From Palleronia marisminoris (GTDB lineage Bacteria > Pseudomonadota > Alphaproteobacteria > Rhodobacterales > Rhodobacteraceae), in assembly GCF_900172315.1 (NCBI RefSeq), contig NZ_FWFV01000002.1, positions 62,001 to 126,000 on the forward strand: a stretch of DNA of 64,000 bases, in the 5' to 3' direction. Each line of letters opens with the position of its first letter. Positions within the stretch are counted from its first letter, which is position 1. The position numbers and the translations under genes are program-made. This document shows positions 15,936-24,369 of the stretch, in pieces. Below the pieces are notes generated by a model. It had not been told where the DNA came from. It made no database searches and saw nothing but the letters and a program-made list of their open reading frames with translations.

Positions 15936-17069
15936 ATGTCGGAAGTGACGAGGAAAACCGCGCTTCAGGCCGATCTGGCGGAGCCGCGCGAGGGGACCCC
16001 GCCTCTCGACACGACGGATCCCGAGATGCGCACGGCCATCGAACAGCGTATGGCCGAGCTCGATCCGACCGACACCGGCTCGATCCTGGCCTTCGGCTCG
16101 GCCGCGCAGGACGAATTGCAGAAGATCAGCCAGTCCATGCTGGCTGACGTCAAGAACAAGGAGGTCGGCCCGGCCGGCGATTCCCTGCGAGAAATGGTCG
16201 GCGCCCTGCGCGGCTTCTCGACATCCGAGCTGGACATGCGCCGCAAGCGCAGCTTCTTCGAGAAGATGCTGGGCCGCGCAGCCCCCCTCTCGCGCTTCCT
16301 GGCGAAGTACGAGGACGTGCAGGCCCAGATCGACGACATTACCGGCCGGCTGCACGCGCACGAGCATCAGCTTCTCAAGGACATCAAGTCGCTCGACCTG
16401 CTCTACGAGAAGACGCTGAACTTCTACGACGAGCTTGGCCTCTACATCGCCGCCGGGGAAGAAGCGCTGCGTCGCCTGGACGAGCAGGCCATCCCCGACG
16501 CCGAAGCCGCCGCGACCGACGGCCAGGGCGACGACATGATCGACAGCCAGCGCCTGCGCGACCTCCGCGCCGCGCGCGACGACCTCGACCGTCGCGTCCA
16601 CGACCTGAAGCTGACGCGGCAGGTGACGATGCAGTCCCTGCCCTCGATCCGCCTCGTGCAGGAGAACGACAAGTCCCTCGTGGCCAAGATCGGCTCGACC
16701 CTCGTGAACACGGTGCCCCTGTGGGAGACGCAGCTTGCACAGGCCGTCACCATCCACCGCTCCGAGCGGGCCGCCGATGCCGTGCGCGAGGCGGGCGACC
16801 TGACCAACGACCTGCTGCGCGCCAATGCCGAGAACTTGCGCGACGCCAACGCGAAGGTCCGCACCCAGATGGAGCGCGGCGTCTTCGACATCGAGGCCGT
16901 GCAGGCTGCCAACGATACGCTGATCGCCACCATCGAGGAATCGCTCCAGATCGCGGACGAGGGCAGGCAGGCACGTGCAGAGGCCGAAAGCGACCTCCAG
17001 CGGATGGAGAGCGATCTGCGCGACGCGCTCGCCGGTGCCAAGTCCCACGCCGTGAAGGGATCCGTCTGA
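15936..17069 (+). CDS. Toxic anion resistance protein, TelA family
   Basis: A 377-residue, almost wholly helical, highly charged protein. The TelA core is recognisable: FGSAAQDELQKISQSML, KRSFFEKMLGRAAPLSRFLAKYEDVQAQID, DIKSLDLLYEKTLNFYDEL and LPSIRLVQENDKSLVAKI followed by NTVPLWETQLAQAV. TelA relatives were linked to tellurite resistance and to envelope stress and often pair with XpaC; biochemical function is undetermined. It is cytoplasmic with no membrane segment, so it likely works with the membrane-bound XpaC-like partner. Confidence 0.85.
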   Translation: MSEVTRKTALQADLAEPREGTPPLDTTDPEMRTAIEQRMAELDPTDTGSILAFGSAAQDELQKISQSMLADVKNKEVGPAGDSLREMVGALRGFSTSELDMRRKRSFFEKMLGRAAPLSRFLAKYEDVQAQIDDITGRLHAHEHQLLKDIKSLDLLYEKTLNFYDELGLYIAAGEEALRRLDEQAIPDAEAAATDGQGDDMIDSQRLRDLRAARDDLDRRVHDLKLTRQVTMQSLPSIRLVQENDKSLVAKIGSTLVNTVPLWETQLAQAVTIHRSERAADAVREAGDLTNDLLRANAENLRDANAKVRTQMERGVFDIEAVQAANDTLIATIEESLQIADEGRQARAEAESDLQRMESDLRDALAGAKSHAVKGSV

Positions 17070-17070
17070 C

Positions 17071-18030
17071 GTGCGCCAGGCTCTTGCCCTCCTGTCAGCT
17101 GCGCTGCTGGTCGCCGCCTGCGCTGGTCCCGAGCCGGTCGCGCCACCGGTACCCGTTCCGCCCGCACAGTCGGCGCCCCCTGCTCCGCGTGCACCGACCC
17201 CCAGGGCCGAGCCGGAACCGCCGACGGCAGACCTGAGCGCCGACCTGCGCGATTACTATGCACGGGTCCAGCGCGGCCTGCTGGCGCAGGGTTTGCTGCG
17301 CCGCGACGGCGGCGGGGTGGACACCCCCTACGACGCCGATCGCCTGGCCGAGACCTTCCTGCGCCTCGCCTTCTTCGAGGAATACGCCCCGAATGCCGGC
17401 GTCGGCGTCGCGCGCGAGACGCGGTCCAAACTCCACCGCTGGGAGGTGCCGGTGCGCGTGGAGACCCGCTTCGGAGACGACGTGCCTCCGAGGCAGAGGA
17501 TCACGGACGCCAACGCCATCGGCTCCCTCGTCCGCCGTCTTGGCGCCGCGACTGGCCACCCGATCTCGACCACCTCCACCGATGGCAACTTCATCGTGTA
17601 CGTCGTGCGCGAATCCGATCGCCGTGCCCTGGCCCCCGCGCTGCGCCAGCTCGCCCCCGAGCTTCCCGAGGCCGCGCTCGCCACGGTCATCGACCTGCCA
17701 CGCCGGAATTATTGCGTCGTCTTCGCCGTGGATCGCGGCGAGACCGGGCGCTACACCCGAGCCGTCGCGATCATCCGGTCCGAGCATCCCGAATTGCTGC
17801 GCCTGTCGTGCTTTCACGAAGAGATCGCGCAGGGGCTGGGTCTGGCCAATGACAGCCCGCGCGCCCGTCCGTCGATCTTCAACGACGACGAGGAGTTCGC
17901 GCTTCTGACCGACATGGACGAGCAACTCCTGTCGATCCTCTACGACCCGCGCCTGCGCCCGGGAATGACCCTCGAAGAGGCGCGCCCGATCGTGGAACAG
18001 ATCGCCCGCGAGATCCTGCCCTCGGCCTGA
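17071..18030 (+). CDS. DUF2927 lipoprotein
   Basis: A 319-residue protein starting at a GTG one base after the telA stop. The lipoprotein signal ends LLVAAC (Cys17), followed by a proline-rich stretch (about residues 20-50) that would span periplasm. The globular domain ends with CFHEEIAQGLGLANDS, the conserved HEExxQ block of DUF2927, reminiscent of a metallopeptidase helix but not shown to be one. Overlap-type spacing in the operon suggests it works with the XpaC and TelA-like proteins at the envelope. Confidence 0.8.
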   Translation: MRQALALLSAALLVAACAGPEPVAPPVPVPPAQSAPPAPRAPTPRAEPEPPTADLSADLRDYYARVQRGLLAQGLLRRDGGGVDTPYDADRLAETFLRLAFFEEYAPNAGVGVARETRSKLHRWEVPVRVETRFGDDVPPRQRITDANAIGSLVRRLGAATGHPISTTSTDGNFIVYVVRESDRRALAPALRQLAPELPEAALATVIDLPRRNYCVVFAVDRGETGRYTRAVAIIRSEHPELLRLSCFHEEIAQGLGLANDSPRARPSIFNDDEEFALLTDMDEQLLSILYDPRLRPGMTLEEARPIVEQIAREILPSA

Positions 18031-18061
18031 TTCGCTTCTACGCGTCACACCCGACTTCATC

Positions 18062-18121
18062 CTGCCCGAAATACTCCGGGGGTGAATTGGCCGTAGGCCA
18101 AGAGGGGGCAGCCGCCCCCTT
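18062..18121. repeat. Intergenic two-hairpin element
   Basis: After CCCGAAATACTCCGGGGGTG there are two adjacent stem-loops: TTGGCC-GTA-GGCCAA (18087-18101) and AGGGGGC-AGCC-GCCCCCT (18103-18120). This layout is reminiscent of short intergenic elements common in Rhodobacteraceae genomes. It lies between the DUF2927 gene and the sugar kinase and could also help end the operon transcript, though no T-run follows. Only one copy is in this window. Confidence 0.4.
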
Positions 18122-18189
18122 CGCACGTTGCGAAGCAGCACGGCACCCGGCAAAGTGAGCGCAACCATCCCAGGAAAGAGACCCGCCCG

Positions 18190-19110
18190 ATGATCCTCTG
18201 CGCCGGCGAAGCCCTGATCGACATGCTCCCCCGCGAGACGCCGGACGGCACGACCGCCTTCGCCCCCCATGTGGGCGGCGCCGTGCTGAATACCGCCGTC
18301 GCGCTCGCCCGGCTCGGCGCGCCCTGCGGGTTCTTCTCGGGCCTCTCGACCGACCTCTTCGGGGCCCGGATCGTCCAGCGGCTCGAGGAAGACAAGGTCG
18401 ATATCTCGCTCGCCGCGCGATCGGATCGGCCCACGACGCTGGCCTTCGTGACGCTGACCGACGGGCAGGCGCGCTATGCCTTCTACGACGAGAACACCGC
18501 CGGCCGCATGCTGTCCGAGGGCGACCTGCCCCGGCACGTAGACGCCTCGGCCTGTTTCTTCGGCGGCATCTCCCTCGCGGTCGAACCCTGTGCGGATGCG
18601 TATGCGGTGCTGTCCGAACGGCTGGCCCCGGATATGCCGATGATGATCGACCCGAACATCCGGCCGGACTTCATCCGCGACGCCGACCGCTACCGCGCGC
18701 GGATCGAGGCGATGATCGAAAGGGCGGACATCGTGAAGGTCTCGGACGAGGATCTCGAATGGCTGGTTCCGGGCAACACGCTCGAAGCGCGCGCGCAGGC
18801 GCTGCTGCGGCGCGGGCCGGCGCTCGTCTGCCTGACCCAGGGGGCGGAAGGGGCCGTGGCCTTTACCGCGGAGCGGCAGGTCTCGGTTCCCGCCACGCGC
18901 GCCGAGGTGGTCGATACGGTCGGCGCGGGGGACACGTTCAACGCCGGCATCCTCGCGTCATTGTCGGAACAGGGCGTGCTGACGAAGACCGCGCTGCGCG
19001 ATTTGCCCGAAGAGGCCATGGCGGCCGCGCTGACGCTGGGCGTGCGCGCGGCCGCGGTCACGGTCGGTCGCGCGGGCGCCAACCCGCCCCGGCGGACCGA
19101 GCTGGCCTAG
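18190..19110 (+). CDS. PfkB-family carbohydrate kinase, probably fructokinase
   Basis: A 306-residue ribokinase-family sugar kinase. The N-terminal CAGEALIDMLP and GGAVLNTAVALARLG form the sugar site, and DTVGAGDTFNAGIL near residue 245 holds the catalytic aspartate and anion hole. The overall sequence resembles fructokinases (ATP + fructose to fructose 6-phosphate), but PfkB members are hard to assign and no sugar transporter or other sugar gene is adjacent. Its stop overlaps the 3' end of the convergent pqiC by 4 bases. Confidence 0.85.
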   Translation: MILCAGEALIDMLPRETPDGTTAFAPHVGGAVLNTAVALARLGAPCGFFSGLSTDLFGARIVQRLEEDKVDISLAARSDRPTTLAFVTLTDGQARYAFYDENTAGRMLSEGDLPRHVDASACFFGGISLAVEPCADAYAVLSERLAPDMPMMIDPNIRPDFIRDADRYRARIEAMIERADIVKVSDEDLEWLVPGNTLEARAQALLRRGPALVCLTQGAEGAVAFTAERQVSVPATRAEVVDTVGAGDTFNAGILASLSEQGVLTKTALRDLPEEAMAAALTLGVRAAAVTVGRAGANPPRRTELA

Positions 19111-19661
19111 AGCCCGTCGCGCGCGATCAACGTCGCGAGTTCGGCGATCACCGCCGCTTTCGCCGCCGCGATCGACGGTGCGCTGAGGGTCTGGAAGGGT
19201 GCGGCCAGTTCGAAGCGCCGTGCCCGTTCCTGCGCCGTGCCCTCGGTGGACGCGACGAAGTATTGGCCCGCTATGCGATACAGCCCGTCCCGCCCCGGCA
19301 GCGCCCGGCTGAAGCGCACGTCGACGCGCACATCGGCGCGGTCGTAGAACGGCCACGGTTCGGCGGCCACGCGCGCGTTCGTCAGCGCCGCAAGCTGAAG
19401 CGCCAGCCCCTCGGTAAAGCTGCGCTGCGGATCGTCGGCCCACAGGAGGCTGTCGTCGCTGACAAGGGCGCTCGTCTCGTCCTCGAAGAAGATGACCTCC
19501 TGGTCGGCATAGAGGGGCAGCGACACGTCGACCACCTCGACCGAGCCGACCGAGACGGGGATCTTCTGCGTCACCTCGGTTTCGGGCAGGTCGAAGCGAA
19601 GCGGTTGGCCACCGCATGCGGCGAGAAGGGCAAGGGCCGTGGCAGCGGCAAGTCTCATCAT
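19107..19661 (-). CDS. pqiC: PqiC-type ABC transport auxiliary lipoprotein
   Basis: A 184-residue protein with lipoprotein signal LALLAAC (Cys16) and the YajG/PqiC fold pattern: FDLPETEVTQKIPVSVGSVEVVDVSLPLYAD, SDDSLLWADDPQRSFTEGLALQL. In E. coli PqiC is an outer-membrane lipoprotein ring that receives the PqiB needle and helps move phospholipids between membranes. It is the last gene of the leftward pqiA-pqiA-pqiB-pqiC operon, starting 3 bases after pqiB ends. Confidence 0.83.
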   Translation of the reverse strand: MMRLAAATALALLAACGGQPLRFDLPETEVTQKIPVSVGSVEVVDVSLPLYADQEVIFFEDETSALVSDDSLLWADDPQRSFTEGLALQLAALTNARVAAEPWPFYDRADVRVDVRFSRALPGRDGLYRIAGQYFVASTEGTAQERARRFELAAPFQTLSAPSIAAAKAAVIAELATLIARDGL

Positions 19662-19664
19662 GGG

Positions 19665-22600
19665 TCAGCGTCCAAATAGCAGCGAGTTGGGGTTGCGTTC
19701 GATCTCGCGGGCGAGACTGTCGATGGCGGAAGCGGCCGACTGGATGTCGCGCAGGGTCGATTGCACCTCGGCTCCCAGCGCGCCGCGGGCGTTGTAGCCC
19801 TCGACCACCGTCCCGGTCTGGTTCAGCAGCCCGCCCACTTCGTCCAGCAGCGTCGGCAGCCGGTCTGCGGCCTCCTGCACCGAGACGAGAGTGGCGTTGG
19901 CGTTCTCGATGATTCCGCCCTCCTGGATCTCGACCAGCAGACGCTGCGCCTCTTCCAGCGTATCCGCAAGCGCGGTCGGCACCCTCTGCGTCTCGGGCGA
20001 GGAGATCAGCTCGTCGGCCGAGGCCAGCACGCTGGAGGCGCGTTCGCCGATCTCTTCGATGGGAAGGTTGCCCACGTCGTTGACCAGCAGCTCGATCTGG
20101 TCGGCGACGCGCTTGGCACGGGCGGCGACCTCGGGGGCCACGTCGGCGGCATCGGCCACGGCGGCGGCCGCGCGCTGGACGTCCAGCAGAAGCGGCTCGA
20201 GCGCGCCGCGGATGTCCGACACGGCACCGTCCGCCGAGACCAGGACGTCGTTCGCGTTCTCGAGCACGCCGTCCTCTGCGGTGAGGGCCGCGAAGACCCG
20301 GCGCAGGTCGGTCAGCGTCGCCTGCACGTCGGCCGGGAGGGCCGCGACGGCCTCGGACGAGATCAGCGTGTCGAGCGAAACGACCAGGTCGTTCACGTTC
20401 GCGACCGCCTGATCCAGCGGCAGCGCGCCGATATCCTCGGCCACGGCGTCGAGGCTGACGACGAGATCGTCGATGCTGGCGAGCACGCCCGGCAGTTCCT
20501 CGATCGGCTCCTGCGCCGCGGCGAGCGTCGCCTGCAGCTCGGTCAGGACGGGTTGCAGATCGGCCACGACGGTATCGACGGCCGCATTCACGTCGGCGAC
20601 CGTTGCAGTGCCTTCGTCGATCAGGCCGTTGACGCGCGGGATCGTGCCGCCCTCGCCGGCCAGCGAGGTGAGGACGGTCCGCAGATCCGACACCGCGCCC
20701 TGCACGTCGGCCGGCAGGTCCGTCACCGCGTCCGAGGTGACAAGCGCGTTCACCGAAGTCAGGATGCTGTCCACGTTGCCCAACGTCTGGTCGAGGTCCA
20801 GCGCGCTCACGTCCTGCGCCACGTCGTTCAGGCTCGCGACCAGCGCGTCGACATTGCCCAGAAGCGTGGGGAGCGCACTGATCGACCCCTGCGCCGAGGC
20901 GATGGCGCGGCGGGCTTCGGCGAGGATCGGTAGCGCTTCCTCTTCCAGGTTCACCACCGTCGATTCCAGCGTCGCGAGCGTCTGGTTCGCCGTCTCGACA
21001 AGGCCCGACTGGCGGACTTCGGCGACCAGGCCTTCGACCTCGGCCAGAAGGGCCGACACGTCGCCGGTCAGGCCCTGCGTGGCGTCCGAGGCAAGGAAGG
21101 TGCGCAGCGCCTCGAGGGTGCCCTCGACCTCGGCCACGACTTCGGACAGGGGCAGCGTGTTCACCTCGGCGATCAGCGCCTCCAGCTCGGCCACGGCGGC
21201 GTTCACCTGTTCAAGCGTCTCGGGGCCGTCCTCCATCGTCTCGTAGACCGAATCGGCCGCCTCTTCCGCCGCTTCGAGCGCATCGACCAGCGCCGTCACC
21301 GCTCCGGCCTCGTTCAGGCGGGTCACGAGATCCTCGAGCTGCGCGGCCGTCTGGTTGAACGACGCCAGCGTCTCGCCGGTCTGTCCGGGGATGGACTGGA
21401 TCCCTTCGGAATTCACGAAGGCGCGCACGTCGCCCAGAAGGGCCAGAACCTCGTCCGGCGTTTCCTGGATACCTTCGGTGTTCAGTACCCGGTTGACCGA
21501 CTGCATGACGAGGATGGCATTATCCAGCAGTTCCTCGATGGGCAGGTTGTTCACCCGGTTGAACACCCCTTCGGCGGTATCGGCGAAGTCGGTCAGATCG
21601 GCCTCGATCGAGGGGATCTGCGGATAGGGTTCGGTCGAAAGGTCGATCTCGGCATCGGGCACGTCGTCCATCTGGGCCAGCGCGATCTGCAGGCCGCCAA
21701 GCAACGAGGCCGACTGAAGCTGCGCGCGCAACCCGTTCTGGACGGCGAACTGCATGAAATCCAGAACCTCTTCCTGCGTCGCGTCGGGATCGAGGCCCAT
21801 CTTGCCGGGCCGAAGCTCGATCGTGGTCAGAAGGCGTACGCCGCGGTCGCCGAAGGTCTCTTCGTCCAGGACGCCGGTCAGGCCCGACACGCGGCCGACG
21901 ACGATGCCCCCGAATTCGACATCCGCGCCGACCTCGAGGCCCGGAACGGAATCGTCGAAGATCACCGTGAAGTTGACCGGCTCGCCATCCGCATTCGCGT
22001 CGAAAACCGAGGATCGCGCGGCCTCTTGGTCGGGATAGAGGCGAAAGACCGGGTCCTCGGCCAAGTCCTCACCGCCCGAGACCGTGGTCCCGAACTCCAC
22101 CCCTCCCGAGACCAGCGAGGCGAGGGAATTGACGTTGAGCTGCGCACCTTGCGCGCCGAGGTTGAAGGTGAAGCCCGAAATGTCCCAGAACCGCGTCGCA
22201 GTATTGATGAGACGCGCTTCCGGCTCGCGCACGAAGGCGTCGGCGATCACCGACACGCCGTCCTCGGCCAGGCGCAGGTTGCCCACCCGGCCCACGGTGA
22301 TGCCGCGATAGAGGATCGGGGCGTTCTCGGCCAGGCCCGAGACATCGCTTGCGCGCAGCTCGAAGGTCAGGCCCGGCTCGCCGTTGGTGACCAGGGGCGC
22401 GCTGCCCAGTCCTTCGAACTCTCTCTCTTCCACGCCGGCCGTGCCGTCCCAGCTGCCCATGATATAGACGCCGCTCAGAACCGTATCGAGGCCCGAGACG
22501 CCCTGCGCCGACACCTCGGGGCGCACGATCCAGAACCGCGCCTCCGCGTCGATGTAGGGGGCGAGGTCCTGATCCACCATGACCTCGACCACGACCTCAC

Positions 22601-22874
22601 CCAGGTCATCGGTGAAGCGCACGGCTTCGACGATGCCCACGACCACATCGCGATAGCGCAGCTGGGTTTCGTCGGCGCGTACGCCCGCGGCGTTCGGGAA
22701 CGCGATCTCGATGATGACGCCGCGGTCGGAATAGCTGCGCCAGGCCACGCCGAGCGAGATCAGCAGCGCGAGGATCGGAACCGCCCACACGACGGAGACG
22801 CGGCTGAACAGCCCACGGCGGTTGCGTTCCATGGCGGGCTCGGTCGCCTCGCCGTGCTGGTTCTCGTCACTCAT
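19665..22874 (-). CDS. pqiB: Very long PqiB-type MCE protein with repeated helical needle
   Basis: A 1069-residue protein, about twice the 546 of E. coli PqiB. One N-terminal membrane anchor (residues about 28-46) is followed by three MCE (MlaD) domains near 48-145, 160-270 and 298-400 (for example GVRADETQLRYRDVVVGIVE). The remaining 660 residues are helical and acidic with five degenerate copies of a roughly 60-residue unit beginning at about 443, 572, 690, 816 and 936; its core is N-LPIEE, then NxLxxS, LPADV, and GxxENAN. Copies 3 and 4 are most alike, with a 126-residue offset. PqiB hexamers form a periplasm-spanning lipid tunnel; here the coiled-coil needle should be much longer. The start overlaps the upstream stop (TGATG). 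Confidence 0.9.
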   Translation of the reverse strand: MSDENQHGEATEPAMERNRRGLFSRVSVVWAVPILALLISLGVAWRSYSDRGVIIEIAFPNAAGVRADETQLRYRDVVVGIVEAVRFTDDLGEVVVEVMVDQDLAPYIDAEARFWIVRPEVSAQGVSGLDTVLSGVYIMGSWDGTAGVEEREFEGLGSAPLVTNGEPGLTFELRASDVSGLAENAPILYRGITVGRVGNLRLAEDGVSVIADAFVREPEARLINTATRFWDISGFTFNLGAQGAQLNVNSLASLVSGGVEFGTTVSGGEDLAEDPVFRLYPDQEAARSSVFDANADGEPVNFTVIFDDSVPGLEVGADVEFGGIVVGRVSGLTGVLDEETFGDRGVRLLTTIELRPGKMGLDPDATQEEVLDFMQFAVQNGLRAQLQSASLLGGLQIALAQMDDVPDAEIDLSTEPYPQIPSIEADLTDFADTAEGVFNRVNNLPIEELLDNAILVMQSVNRVLNTEGIQETPDEVLALLGDVRAFVNSEGIQSIPGQTGETLASFNQTAAQLEDLVTRLNEAGAVTALVDALEAAEEAADSVYETMEDGPETLEQVNAAVAELEALIAEVNTLPLSEVVAEVEGTLEALRTFLASDATQGLTGDVSALLAEVEGLVAEVRQSGLVETANQTLATLESTVVNLEEEALPILAEARRAIASAQGSISALPTLLGNVDALVASLNDVAQDVSALDLDQTLGNVDSILTSVNALVTSDAVTDLPADVQGAVSDLRTVLTSLAGEGGTIPRVNGLIDEGTATVADVNAAVDTVVADLQPVLTELQATLAAAQEPIEELPGVLASIDDLVVSLDAVAEDIGALPLDQAVANVNDLVVSLDTLISSEAVAALPADVQATLTDLRRVFAALTAEDGVLENANDVLVSADGAVSDIRGALEPLLLDVQRAAAAVADAADVAPEVAARAKRVADQIELLVNDVGNLPIEEIGERASSVLASADELISSPETQRVPTALADTLEEAQRLLVEIQEGGIIENANATLVSVQEAADRLPTLLDEVGGLLNQTGTVVEGYNARGALGAEVQSTLRDIQSAASAIDSLAREIERNPNSLLFGR

Positions 22875-23482
22875 CAGGCGCGGGGTCCCCGTCCGTCATT
22901 GTCCCAGATCATGCGCGGGTCGAAGCTGATCGCCGCGAGCATCGTGAAGATCACCGAAAGCGCAAAGGTGATGGCCGCGGGGCCGGGATTGATCGACGCC
23001 GCGAAGTTGAGTTGCACGAGCGCCGACAGGATCGCAACGACGAATACGTCGATCATCGACCAGCGACCGATGAACTCCACGAAGTGGTAGAGCCTGTGCC
23101 GCTGCTTCGGCCGCAACCGTTCCGGCCGCGCGACCGAGATCGCAAGGTATGCGATCGCGATGAATTTTCCCACGGGAATCGCGACCGAGGCCAGCAGGAT
23201 GATGAGCGCGATGCCCAGGTTGCCGTGGCTCGCCAGCTCGATCGCGCCTTCGACGATCGTGTCCTCGGAGGTGTTGAACAGCACCTGCGTGCGCAGCATC
23301 GGGAACAGGTTCGCCGGGACGTAGCAGATCATCCCCACGACCAGCCACGCCCAGACGCGTTGCAGCGACCCCCAGTCGCGGGACTGGAGGTGGCTGCCGC
23401 AGCGCTCGCACCTCTCCTGCCGCATCGGCCAGACCCTCTGGCAGCGGCGGCAGGCGACGAGGCCCCGCTCGCGTGCGGTCAC
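22874..23482 (-). CDS. pqiA: PqiA-domain membrane protein, second half-size copy
   Basis: A 202-residue integral membrane protein starting with GTG at 23482, which overlaps the stop of the upstream pqiA-like gene by 4 bases (GTGA). It begins with a rubredoxin-like zinc pair CRRCQ and CERCG, then four hydrophobic segments including VVGMICYVPANLFPMLR, the PqiA signature. E. coli PqiA is one 417-residue protein with two such domains; this protein matches the C-terminal half and the neighbour the N-terminal half, together also 417 residues. PqiA works with PqiB in lipid transport across the envelope. Confidence 0.85.
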   Translation of the reverse strand: MTARERGLVACRRCQRVWPMRQERCERCGSHLQSRDWGSLQRVWAWLVVGMICYVPANLFPMLRTQVLFNTSEDTIVEGAIELASHGNLGIALIILLASVAIPVGKFIAIAYLAISVARPERLRPKQRHRLYHFVEFIGRWSMIDVFVVAILSALVQLNFAASINPGPAAITFALSVIFTMLAAISFDPRMIWDNDGRGPRA

Positions 23483-24126
23483 GATGTGCGGTCCAACGCT
23501 TTCCAAATGCTCCACCTGTCCAAGCTGCCGTCCAGAAGGACGGTGACGATCACGAGGGCGCCGAACATGAAGAACGCCGGGCCGAACTCCACCCGGGCGA
23601 GGTCGGCCACCTTCACCAGCGCCACCGCGCAACCGATGATGAAGATCTCGGCCATCGACCAGGGGCGCATGTCCTCGGCCCACCGGAACGCCTTGCGTGC
23701 GCCACGAAGCGGCGCCCGCCCCACCAGAAGCGGCGCCAGGGTGTAGATCACGAGAATCGCGCGCAGCGCCGGGATCATGATGATGAAGAACACCACGAAG
23801 ACCGACAGCCCCGTCATCCATCCCCCGTCGAGGAACGCCAGCGCGGTATCGACCACCGACGCCCGGTTCGAGAAGCCCGCGACGTTGACCCCCAGGAACG
23901 GGAAGAAGATCGCTCCGGCCATCAGGACCACGACCGTTACAGCGAAGGCGACGACGCGCAGGAACGCGTCGCGCCGTGGCGAGATCAGCACGCCGTGACA
24001 GCGGTGGCACACCGCGCGCGTGCCATCCTCGGGCAGGCGCGCATGGTAGAGGGCGTCGCATTGCGGGCAGGCGATCAGCTCGTCGAGCGGCACGCCCGCG
24101 GGCACGTCGGCATCGGTCCCGTCCAT
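23479..24126 (-). CDS. pqiA: PqiA-domain membrane protein, first half-size copy
   Basis: A 215-residue membrane protein with two cysteine pairs, CPQC and CHRCH, at residues about 19-46 and four predicted membrane helices (VVAFAVTVVVLMAGAIFFPF; VFVVFFIIMIPALRAILVIY; IFIIGCAVALVKVADL; FFMFGALVIVTVLL). The ATG at 24126 (MDGTDADVPAG) is chosen because the first cysteine pair follows soon after; the frame is open further upstream without family similarity. First gene of the four-gene pqi operon. The split of PqiA into two coupled genes is clear from the overlapping stop and start. Confidence 0.83.
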   Translation of the reverse strand: MDGTDADVPAGVPLDELIACPQCDALYHARLPEDGTRAVCHRCHGVLISPRRDAFLRVVAFAVTVVVLMAGAIFFPFLGVNVAGFSNRASVVDTALAFLDGGWMTGLSVFVVFFIIMIPALRAILVIYTLAPLLVGRAPLRGARKAFRWAEDMRPWSMAEIFIIGCAVALVKVADLARVEFGPAFFMFGALVIVTVLLDGSLDRWSIWKALDRTS

Positions 24127-24369
24127 GTGGCAGCTCCGTCCTCGGGCACCGCCCCCGGGCGGTATCGGCTCGAGTATATCGCGAGCGGACCCAGAGACCA
24201 CCGCAGGCGCCATCACGCTTCGGTATGCGACCCTTTTGCCGCGGTCGGCCCGGGCAGGTTGCGGCATCGAAACCCTCTGTCTCCCGTGCAAGCCCTTGCC
24301 ACGGCGGCCAAGTGTGCCACCATCGCATGATGACCCCGTTCAGGGGCAACCATTCTCAGGGAGAGACTC

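Noticed and set aside
15090-17048. 652-codon frame antisense to the XpaC-TelA operon
   Set aside because: A shadow of the two real genes; no recognisable domain.
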